Below, piece after piece: positions 40,610 to 47,791 of a DNA stretch of 64,000 nucleotides; the stretch's first letter is position 1, and each line of letters starts with the position of its first letter. Location of the stretch: positions 1 to 64,000 of the forward strand of contig JAOPYC010000101.1 in the NCBI GenBank assembly GCA_025964795.1. The letters run 5' to 3'. The stretch is from Marmoricola sp. (GTDB taxonomy: Bacteria; Actinomycetota; Actinomycetes; Propionibacteriales; Nocardioidaceae). Made by a program: the position numbers and the translations under genes. Under the pieces are notes generated by a model, which did no database searches, was not told the origin of the DNA, and saw nothing but the letters and a program-made list of their open reading frames with translations.

Positions 40610-41799
40610 CCACGTCCACGACTGCCCGCACGACCGGGTGGCTCTCCACGGCCGACTGCTCGCTCGACGACTTCAAGGCCGTGGTGGGTCGGCAGACCGA
40701 CCTCGCGGACTACCCGCACGCCGACGCCGTCGAGCGCAACGTCCTGGTCTACGGCGAGAAGCTGCGCGCCGCGGTCGGATCGGCGGCTGGGCGCACCGCC
40801 GGGCAGACCGAGCTGATCCGCGCCCTGACCGACGGTCCGGGGATCGTGGTGTTCAAGCAGGCCTTCGTCGACCTGTCGGTCATCGACCGCGCCACCGACG
40901 CCTTCCTGGCCCAGATCGACGTCGAGAAGGCCGCCGGCAGCGCCGCCGGGGACCACTTCGCCAAGCCCGGCGCGAACGACCGTGTCTGGGGCGCGCTCGA
41001 CAAGCTGGCGGTCGCCGCACCCGAGGTCTTCGCCGACTACTACGCCAACGACGTCATCGCGCTGGTCAGCGAGGCCTGGCTCGGCCCGGACTACCAGGTG
41101 ACCTCGCAGGTCAACGTGGTCAACCCCGGCGGCAAGGCCCAGACCGCGCACCGCGACTACCACCTCGGCTTCATGGACGCCACGGACTCCGCCCGCTTCC
41201 CCGCCCAGGTCCACCGGCTCTCCCCCACGCTGACCCTGCAGGGCGCGGTCGCCCACTGCGACATGCCGATCGAGACCGGCCCGACGCTCTACCTGCCCTA
41301 CTCCCACCAGTACGAGCCCGGCTACCTCGCCTTCCACCTGCCGGAGTTCACCGAGTACTTCCTCCAGAACTTCACCCAGCTGCCGCTGGAGAAGGGGGAC
41401 GCCGCGTTCTTCAACCCCGCCCTGTTCCACGGCGCGGGCACGAACGTCACCACCGACGTACGCCGGATGGCCAACCTGCTGCAGGTGTCCTCACCCTTCG
41501 GCCGTGCCATGGAGACCGTCGACCGGGTCGCGATGTGCCGGGCGCTGTTCCCGGTGCTCCTGGAGCGTCGAGCCGCCGGCGTACCCGAGCGGGCGCTGAA
41601 CAACGTCGTCGCTGCGTCGGCCGAGGGCTACGCCTTCCCGACCAACCTCGACCGGGACCAGCCCATCGACGGGCTGACGCCCCAGACACAGGCCGACCTG
41701 GTCCGCCGAGCGCTCGCGGAGGAGTGGGCCCAGGAGGAGTTCGAGGCCGCCCTGGACGCCCAGACCGCTCGCACCCGCCCCGCCCCCACCCGTGGCTGA
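40606..41799 (+). CDS. Phytanoyl-CoA dioxygenase (PhyH)-family Fe(II)/2-oxoglutarate oxygenase
   Basis: 397 aa; AGGAGG precedes the ATGA-overlapping start. The Fe(II) site reads AHRDYHLGF (H-x-D near residue 182) with the distal His in NPALFHGAGTN and an Arg (DVRRMANLLQ) to bind 2-oxoglutarate. PhyH members hydroxylate, and can oxidatively demethylate or deaminate, small molecules. Its presence inside a cyclitol operon is unusual and may indicate removal of an O-methyl or other substituent before dehydrogenation (inference). Confidence 0.85.
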   Translation: MTTSTTARTTGWLSTADCSLDDFKAVVGRQTDLADYPHADAVERNVLVYGEKLRAAVGSAAGRTAGQTELIRALTDGPGIVVFKQAFVDLSVIDRATDAFLAQIDVEKAAGSAAGDHFAKPGANDRVWGALDKLAVAAPEVFADYYANDVIALVSEAWLGPDYQVTSQVNVVNPGGKAQTAHRDYHLGFMDATDSARFPAQVHRLSPTLTLQGAVAHCDMPIETGPTLYLPYSHQYEPGYLAFHLPEFTEYFLQNFTQLPLEKGDAAFFNPALFHGAGTNVTTDVRRMANLLQVSSPFGRAMETVDRVAMCRALFPVLLERRAAGVPERALNNVVAASAEGYAFPTNLDRDQPIDGLTPQTQADLVRRALAEEWAQEEFEAALDAQTARTRPAPTRG

Positions 41800-42667
41800 G
41801 ACCCCCATGCCCACTGAGCTCCTGGCCACCTGCTGGACGCACACCGGTAACGCGCTGCCGGTGCCCGGACGCAACCTGAGCCCGATCGATGTCCGTGCCC
41901 GGGCGGAGGCCGTGGCCGCGGCGGGCTTCACCGGCATCGGCTTCACCATCGACGACCTGCACGCCGCCGAGGCGGCCTACGGCCTGGCGGACGTACGCCG
42001 GATCTGCGACGACCTCGGACTCGTCCACCTCGAGGTCGAGCTGCTCGAGCAGTGGTGGACGAGCGGGGCGCAACGCGCGGAGTCGGACCGGAAACGGCAG
42101 GCGCTGCTGCACGCCGCCGAGACGCTCGGTGCTCGCCAGGTCAAGATCGGGCCGGACACGTCCCTCGTCGAGCCCCTGACCGACGTCGCGCACTGGGCCT
42201 CAGAGCTCCACCTCCTGGCCACGCAGGCCGCCGAGTTCGGGACCCGGGTGGCGCTGGAGCCGCTGCCCTTCTCCAACATCGCGGACTTCCTGCTCGCCGC
42301 CGACCTCGTCGCCGCCGCCGACCACCCCGCCGCCGGCCTCGTGGTGGACACCTGGCACCTGGAACGCGGACCGTCCACGCTCGCCGACCTGGCGGAGGTC
42401 CCCGGCGAGAAGGTGTTCGTGGTCGAGCTCAACGACGCGCCCGCCCTGCAGTCGGATGACCTGTTCCACGACACCATCCACCACCGGGTGCTGTGCGGCG
42501 CAGGCACCTTCGACGTCAGCGGCTTCGTCACCACGCTCCAGGAGATCGGCTTCACCGGCCCCTGGGGGGTCGAGATCATCTCCGACGCCCACCGCGGGCG
42601 ACCCCTGTCGGAGTCGCTGCCGGAGGTGTATCGGACGGCGATGGCGTTGTTCGACGCACGCCCCTGA
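41792..42667 (+). CDS. Sugar phosphate isomerase/epimerase-like TIM-barrel protein
   Basis: 291 aa from GTG 41792 (alternatively ATG 41807), overlapping the dioxygenase stop. It has the xylose-isomerase-like barrel: GFTGIGFTIDDLHAAEAA, HLEVELLEQWW, VALEPLPFSNI, GLVVDTWHLERG, VFVVELNDAP and WGVEIISDAHRG, giving Glu/Asp/Glu-type metal ligands. It differs clearly from the IolE-like gene 3 kb upstream and could be an epimerase or 2-keto isomerase (IolI/IolH-like). Last gene of the operon. Confidence 0.85.
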   Translation: MAETPMPTELLATCWTHTGNALPVPGRNLSPIDVRARAEAVAAAGFTGIGFTIDDLHAAEAAYGLADVRRICDDLGLVHLEVELLEQWWTSGAQRAESDRKRQALLHAAETLGARQVKIGPDTSLVEPLTDVAHWASELHLLATQAAEFGTRVALEPLPFSNIADFLLAADLVAAADHPAAGLVVDTWHLERGPSTLADLAEVPGEKVFVVELNDAPALQSDDLFHDTIHHRVLCGAGTFDVSGFVTTLQEIGFTGPWGVEIISDAHRGRPLSESLPEVYRTAMALFDARP

Positions 42668-42718
42668 CGTGGGTCTTCAGCTGCCGGCGCTGAGGCCTCT
42701 CGGACTTTCGTCCGTTGT

Positions 42719-43024
42719 TCAGCCGCCTGGTGGGGGCGGCCGCTCAGCAGACGCCGTACGTCGGGCGGTGGGGTGGACGGCGCGTTCCTCGCGGTCCAGC
42801 TCTCGTTCTTCGCGGCGGGCCTGGTCGTCCGGGTCCACGGTGCCGACGAGGTGGCGTCCGGCCTTGGCAAGCTCTGTGGCGTCGAGCTTCTTGGCATGGT
42901 CGAGCATGAACTCCACACCACGTCGGCGGACGTCGAGGTCGCCGGGGAGCCGGTCGATGGACCTGGTGATCACCTGAGCCTTCGCCGACGACAGCCACCG
43001 GTCGCGCGACACCTGGCTGGACAC
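42719..43024 (-). pseudogene. DUF222/HNH gene, internal remnant
   Basis: The frame reads SRDRWLSSAKAQVITRSIDRLPG, then RRRGVEFMLDHAKKLDATELAKAGRHLVGTVDPDDQARREERELDREERA (quoted in parts). This is the middle of a DUF222 domain. Both the N-terminal third and the HNH nuclease part are missing, and the 3' end runs into unrelated Pro-rich sequence. With the fragment at 12601-13059 it shows repeated decay of this abundant actinobacterial family. Confidence 0.75.
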
Positions 43025-43106
43025 CTGTCCGACCTAGAACGTGTTCTCGTCCCTGGCCAGGGTCCCCCCCACCTGGGAGGCTCGTCCTCCACGAGGAGGA
43101 GCTGAC

Positions 43107-43988
43107 ATGGAGACCTGGTCCGTCAACGGCGTCGACCTGGCCGTGCGCGCCGAGGGCTCGGGACCGCTCGTGGTGCTCGCGCACGGGTTCCCCGACCTCG
43201 CGCTGACCTGGCGACTGCAGGTGCCGGCGCTGGTCGCGGCCGGCTACCGCGTGCTCGCCCCCGACATGCGTGGCTATGGCGCCAGCGCGCGACCCGAGAC
43301 CGTCGAGGCCTACCGGAGCGACGTGATCGGCGAGGACCTGGTCGGGCTGCTCGACCACGAGGGGGTGGAGCATGCGCACTTCGTCGGGCACGACTGGGGC
43401 GCCGCCAGCGTGTGGCCGCTGGGGCTGACCCACGCCGACCGGGTGCTGTCGCTGACCGGGCTCAGCGTCCCCTACGCGCCGCCCTCCCCGGCCCCGCCGA
43501 CCGAGATCTTCCGGCGCCGGCTCGGCGAGGACTTCTACATGCTCCGGTTCCACCGCGACGACGCGGTCCCGGTGCTGGAGCGGGACGTGGCCCACACGCT
43601 CGCCCTGATCCTGAACGGCCGCCTCGAGGACCTGGGGCCCGGGGCCGGGGCCGACCGGCCGACGTGGCTGCCCGAGGACGTCTTCGACGACTACGTCGCG
43701 GCGTTCGCGCGCACCGGCTTCGCCGCCGCGCTGCGCTACTACCGCAACCTCGACGCCAACTGGCGGCTCGCGACCCAGCGGGACGCCATTCTGATCGAGG
43801 CGCCGTCGATGTTCGTCACCGGCTCGCTGGACCCGGTCGCCCGGTTCATGCCGGGCACGCAGGGGTCCGACGCCTTCCGTCATCTCGAGCAGCACCTCGT
43901 CGACGGCGCCGGCCACTGGGTGCAGCAGGAGGCGCCCGAACAGGTCAACGCCCTGTTGCTCGCCCACCTGGCCGCTTCCGCGTCGTAG
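43107..43988 (+). CDS. Alpha/beta hydrolase, epoxide-hydrolase-like
   Basis: 293 aa; GAGGAGGAG precedes the ATG. The fold motifs are VLAHGFPDLALTWR (oxyanion HGFP), nucleophile Asp in FVGHDWGAA, RGYGAS, capping-domain tyrosines, catalytic His in GAGHWVQQEAPE and charge-relay Asp in VTGSLDPV. The HGFPD-GHDWG combination is characteristic of soluble epoxide hydrolases and related haloalkane-type hydrolases. The P450 1.4 kb downstream could supply epoxides, but the genes are separately transcribed. Confidence 0.85.
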   Translation: METWSVNGVDLAVRAEGSGPLVVLAHGFPDLALTWRLQVPALVAAGYRVLAPDMRGYGASARPETVEAYRSDVIGEDLVGLLDHEGVEHAHFVGHDWGAASVWPLGLTHADRVLSLTGLSVPYAPPSPAPPTEIFRRRLGEDFYMLRFHRDDAVPVLERDVAHTLALILNGRLEDLGPGAGADRPTWLPEDVFDDYVAAFARTGFAAALRYYRNLDANWRLATQRDAILIEAPSMFVTGSLDPVARFMPGTQGSDAFRHLEQHLVDGAGHWVQQEAPEQVNALLLAHLAASAS

Positions 43989-44237
43989 CCGGGCGTCCGG
44001 CCCGGCCCGAAGCGTGCTTTGATGGATGCAGGTTGCTGTGCCCAGACCCCGCGCACCGACGACGATCTCCGGCGAGCCCGCTCGCCGGTACCACGTCAGC
44101 CTGCGGGGTCCGGTGTTGAGCAGCCAGCCCCTGCCCGTGGGCTGGCGGTGGATCACTGCGGTCGACCGACACCGGTCTCAGCAGCGTCAGCCGCAACGCC
44201 GCAGAGGCGTGCTCCGGCACGGCCGGGTGGGCTGGGC
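43989..44237. other. Intergenic gap, nothing recognised
   Basis: About 250 bases between convergent genes. Several frames are open by GC bias, including one on the minus strand, but none has a ribosome site or recognisable protein. I see no strong terminator. Confidence 0.5.
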
Positions 44238-45263
44238 TCACCACGGGTTCCGGGGTGGACCCGTCGTGCCTCTGGTCGCGAGGTACGGCGGGACGAGGAT
44301 CTCCGCCGGGGCCGTCTCGCCCGCGTCGATCCGCGCCACCGCCCGTCGTACGGAGTGGTGGGCAGTCGCCCTCGCGTCCTGCCCGACGGTGGTGAGGTCG
44401 ATGAACGGGAGCCGCGCCATGCTCACGTCGTCGTAGCCGACCACGCTGACCTGACCCGGCACGTCGACCCCCGCCGCGCGCAGCCCGAACATCAGGCCCA
44501 CGGCGGTGCGGTCGTTGAACGCGACCACCGCGGTCGGCAGCTTCCCCTCGTCGAGGAGCCGGGTGGCCGCGGCCAGGCCGTCCTCCTCGGTGGCGCCGCC
44601 CGTGACCACCCGCGTGTGCGCCTCGAGGCCGTTCCGCCTCATCAGGGTCCGGTAGCCGCGGCGCCGGTCGGCGGAGCTGCGGAAGCTCGCCCCGTCGACA
44701 TGGGCGATCTGCACGTGGCCGAGTCCGACCAGGTGGTCGAGGGCCGTGGCGACGACCTCGTGGTCCGAGGTCCGCACCACGTCGGCCTCGGACGCGCGCA
44801 CCCGGCGGGACATCACGATGGTCGGTGACCGGCTGGTCAGCGTGGCCAGCTTCGAGGCCGGCATCTGGGGCGCCACGAGGAGCAGCGCCTCGCAGCGCTC
44901 GTCCAACAGCGCATCGGCTGCGCGCAGCTCCCCCCGGTCCGGCGTCGTGGCACCGAGCACCAGGTGGTAGCCGGCCGCCTCGGCCTCAGGGTAGAGCGCC
45001 TCGACGAGATCGCAGTGGAAGTCGTCCTGCACCTGGAACACCACCCCGAGCAGCTGGGTCCGGCTGCGCCGCAGCATCCGGGCACGGTTGTCCATGCGGT
45101 AGCCGAGCTCGGACGCGGCGGCCAGCACCCGCTCGCGGGTCTCGGGGCCGGCTCCGGGGACGTTGCGGAACACGGTCGAGACCAGCGCTCGGGAGACTCC
45201 TGCCCGGGCGGCCACGTCAGCCATCGTGGGTGGTCGCGTGCGGGGACCCGGGGGTTGGGCCAC
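44238..45263 (-). CDS. LacI-family repressor divergent from P450
   Basis: About 341 aa from the GTG at 45263, chosen because GGAGG ends five bases before it; a GTG two codons further upstream overlaps that site. HTH: TMADVAARAGVSRALVSTVFRNVPGAGPETRERV. It is followed by a LacI effector domain (LLGVVFQVQDDFHCDLVEALYPEAE; VVAFNDRTAVGLMFGLRAAG; VSVVGYDDVSMARL). The HTH has VSTVFRN where most have VSRVLNG. It faces the P450 gene across about 165 bp containing two near-identical 12-bp palindromes, so it most likely represses both itself and the P450. Confidence 0.9.
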   Translation of the reverse strand: MAQPPGPRTRPPTMADVAARAGVSRALVSTVFRNVPGAGPETRERVLAAASELGYRMDNRARMLRRSRTQLLGVVFQVQDDFHCDLVEALYPEAEAAGYHLVLGATTPDRGELRAADALLDERCEALLLVAPQMPASKLATLTSRSPTIVMSRRVRASEADVVRTSDHEVVATALDHLVGLGHVQIAHVDGASFRSSADRRRGYRTLMRRNGLEAHTRVVTGGATEEDGLAAATRLLDEGKLPTAVVAFNDRTAVGLMFGLRAAGVDVPGQVSVVGYDDVSMARLPFIDLTTVGQDARATAHHSVRRAVARIDAGETAPAEILVPPYLATRGTTGPPRNPW

Positions 45264-45326
45264 GTCCACCTCCGTGCGCTCGCCTGATCGGCACCATGCC
45301 AGAACCGGACGTTAGCGCACCCGGAC

Positions 45327-45338
45327 TGGATCGATCTA
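45327..45338. promoter_or_regulatory. LacI operator 1, TGGATCGATCTA
   Basis: Matches the palindrome TAGATCGATCTA at 11 of 12 positions. It lies about 64 bp upstream of the lacI-type gene start and 77 bp (centre to centre) from operator 2. The central ATCGAT/CG step is typical of LacI-family sites. Confidence 0.65.
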
Positions 45339-45403
45339 GAAACAGTGGCGCCGGGTCGTTGACCCGCTCCCGGGACGCGGCCTATCGTCGTCGTACCACC
45401 TTG

Positions 45404-45415
45404 TAGATCGATCTA
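45404..45415. promoter_or_regulatory. LacI operator 2, TAGATCGATCTA
   Basis: Perfect 12-bp palindrome ending 15 bp before the P450 ATG, i.e. over the likely transcription start or leader. Paired with operator 1, it would allow DNA looping and tight repression of the P450. Confidence 0.7.
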
Positions 45416-45430
45416 TACGCGGAGACGCCA

Positions 45431-47674
45431 ATGGCCACCACCCCCACGGCGATGGAGTACGACCCCTTCAGCCCGGACTTCCAGAGCAACGACCCGTTCG
45501 CCGTCTACCGCTGGATGCGGGACGAGGCGCCGGTCTACTACAGCGAGAAGTGGAACTGGTGGGCCCTCTCCCGCTTCGACGACGTTCGCGCGGCGGCCCT
45601 GGACCCGGACACGTTCCGCAGCTTCGAGGGCATCGACATCGACGACACGGCCAAGGACCAGAGCGGACCGGGGTTCCTGCCCGACATCGACAACCCCCGT
45701 CACGACCAGGTCCGCGCCGTGGTGCAGCCGTTCTTCCTGCCTCGTCGCATCGCCACCCAGGAGGACAGCATCCGGGCGACCGTTCGCCAGCTGATCGGCC
45801 GGTGGCGGGAACGGGGTTCGGTCGACCTGGCGGAGGAGCTGTCCTGGCCGATGCCCAACGCGGTGTTCTTCGACCTGCTGGGACTGCCCACGGCCGCGGA
45901 GTCCGCGGCGGACCGCGTCCAGCTCGAGCAGTGGGTGCACGAGCTGAAGGACCGGGCGCCGAACGACCCGCACCTGACCCCGAAGGCCAAGGCCGCCACC
46001 CGCGGCATCCAGGCCTACTTCGTCGAGCTGCTCGAGGAGCGCCGTCGCCACCCCCGCAACGACCTCGTGACCGGCCTGGTCACCAGCGACATCGACGGCA
46101 CCCCCTTCGCCGATGCCGACCTCACGCCCGCCTCGGAGATCCTGGGCCTGATGATGGTGCTGTTCCTGGGTGGGGTGGAGACCACCGCCGGGCTCACCTC
46201 CACCGTCTTCAAGCTGCTCGCCGAGAACCCCGACCAGCGCGCCCTGCTCCTCGCGGACCCCTCGCTGATCCCGTCCGCGGTCGAGGAGACCGTCCGGATG
46301 GCGACCCCGCTCCAACTGTCCGGCCGGACCACCTCGCGTGAGGTCACGCTGCACGGGGTCACGATCCCGAAGGGTGGCCGGGTCGTGCTCGTCTACGGCG
46401 CCGCGAACCGCGACGAGCGGAAGTTCGCCGACCCGGACCGCTTCGACGTACGCCGGGAGCGGCTGCGCCACCTGGGCTTCTCCGAGGGGATGCACGGCTG
46501 TCTCGGGGCTCCCCTGGCCCGGTTGGAGGTCAAGGTCGCCCTGGAGGAGGCGCTGCCCCTGCTCGGCGACTACGAGCTCGCCGCTCCTGCCGTGCGCTAC
46601 CGCTCCACCCCCAACATGTACGTGTGGTCCAGCCTGCCGCTGTCCTTCACGCCTTCCGGGACCCCGGTCGACGCACCCCCCGAGACAGGGGTCCTCTCCG
46701 AGCGCGCCACCGACCTCACCGTGCAGGCCCGCGAGCTCGAGGCCGAGGTGACGGTGGAGGGCAAGGACCTGACCGCCGACGGGGTCGTCACGCTCCGGTT
46801 GCGCGAGAGGTCGGGTCGCGCCCTGCCACCGTGGGCACCGGGAGCGCACGTCGACCTGGTGCTCGACGGCGCCCCCACCCGCCAGTACTCGCTGTGCGGT
46901 GACCCCACGGACCGGCGCGAGTACCGGATCGGCGTGCTCCGCGACCCCGACGGCAGTGGTGGGTCGCTCTACGTGCACGACACCCTCGCCGTGGGGCAGG
47001 ACGTCAGGATCCGAGGGCCACGCAACCACTTCCGGTTCCTCGACTCCCCCCGCTACCTCTTCATCGCCGGCGGCATCGGGATCACTCCCCTGCTTCCCAT
47101 GATCGCCGCGGCCGAGGCGGCCGGGCACGACTGGGAGCTCGTCTACGGGGGCCGCCGACGCGAGTCGATGGGGTTCCTCGACGAGCTCGCGGCGTACGGC
47201 GACAAGGTCCGCGCCTGGCCCCAGGACGAGAACGGCTTTCTCCCGCTCGCCGACCTCCTCGGCCAGCCCCGGGCCGACACCCTGGTCTACTGCTGCGGCC
47301 CGGAGCCGCTCCTGGACGCCGTCGAGCAGGCCTGCCAGGCCTGGCCCCACGGCAGTCTGCACCTCGAGCGGTTCACCCCCAGGACCCTCACCGAGCCCGT
47401 CCGCTCCGACTCCTTCGAGGTCGTCCTGGCGCGCAGCGACCTGAAGCTCGTCGTCCCACCGGAGCGGTCCATCCTCGACGTGGTCGAGGAGGCCGGCGTC
47501 GGGGTGCTGTCGTCCTGCGCGGAGGGCACCTGCGGAACCTGCGAGACAGCGGTGCTCGAAGGTGTGCCGGACCACCGCGACTCCGTCCTGGACGAGGACG
47601 CGCAGAAGGCGGGCGACTGCATGATGATCTGCATCTCCCGCTCCTGCACCGACCGTCTGGTGCTCGATCTCTGA
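45431..47674 (+). CDS. Self-sufficient cytochrome P450 fused to FMN reductase and [2Fe-2S] ferredoxin (CYP116-like)
   Basis: 747 aa. The P450 domain (about 1-410) has heme-ligand motif FSEGMHGCLG with Cys at about residue 357, I-helix LGGVETTAGL and K-helix EETVR. A linker leads to a phthalate-dioxygenase-reductase-type module (about 430-650): RQYSLCGDP for FMN and IAGGIGITPLLPMI plus YCCGPEPLL for NAD(P)H. The C-terminal plant-type [2Fe-2S] ferredoxin shows CAEGTCGTCETAVLEG with the fourth Cys near the end (GDCMMICIS). This architecture is class VII (P450RhF/CYP116B), catalytically complete with NAD(P)H alone. Substrate unknown. AGACG precedes the ATG closely; expression is probably LacI-controlled. 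Confidence 0.93.
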   Translation: MATTPTAMEYDPFSPDFQSNDPFAVYRWMRDEAPVYYSEKWNWWALSRFDDVRAAALDPDTFRSFEGIDIDDTAKDQSGPGFLPDIDNPRHDQVRAVVQPFFLPRRIATQEDSIRATVRQLIGRWRERGSVDLAEELSWPMPNAVFFDLLGLPTAAESAADRVQLEQWVHELKDRAPNDPHLTPKAKAATRGIQAYFVELLEERRRHPRNDLVTGLVTSDIDGTPFADADLTPASEILGLMMVLFLGGVETTAGLTSTVFKLLAENPDQRALLLADPSLIPSAVEETVRMATPLQLSGRTTSREVTLHGVTIPKGGRVVLVYGAANRDERKFADPDRFDVRRERLRHLGFSEGMHGCLGAPLARLEVKVALEEALPLLGDYELAAPAVRYRSTPNMYVWSSLPLSFTPSGTPVDAPPETGVLSERATDLTVQARELEAEVTVEGKDLTADGVVTLRLRERSGRALPPWAPGAHVDLVLDGAPTRQYSLCGDPTDRREYRIGVLRDPDGSGGSLYVHDTLAVGQDVRIRGPRNHFRFLDSPRYLFIAGGIGITPLLPMIAAAEAAGHDWELVYGGRRRESMGFLDELAAYGDKVRAWPQDENGFLPLADLLGQPRADTLVYCCGPEPLLDAVEQACQAWPHGSLHLERFTPRTLTEPVRSDSFEVVLARSDLKLVVPPERSILDVVEEAGVGVLSSCAEGTCGTCETAVLEGVPDHRDSVLDEDAQKAGDCMMICISRSCTDRLVLDL

Positions 47675-47791
47675 GGTGTCCGAAAAGTGCTCTTGCCACC
47701 CGGCGCGAGGAGCGGAAAGGTATCTGGGAGGTGGCGAGACTCGTCTTGGGCTCTGAAAGAGACCGGTGCCGGGGAGGCTCCGTGAGCGCAC

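Noticed and set aside
43945-44244. 99-codon minus-strand gene in the gap before the second LacI gene
   Set aside because: Overlaps the epoxide-hydrolase-like gene, has no ribosome site, and the composition is that of a shadow frame.
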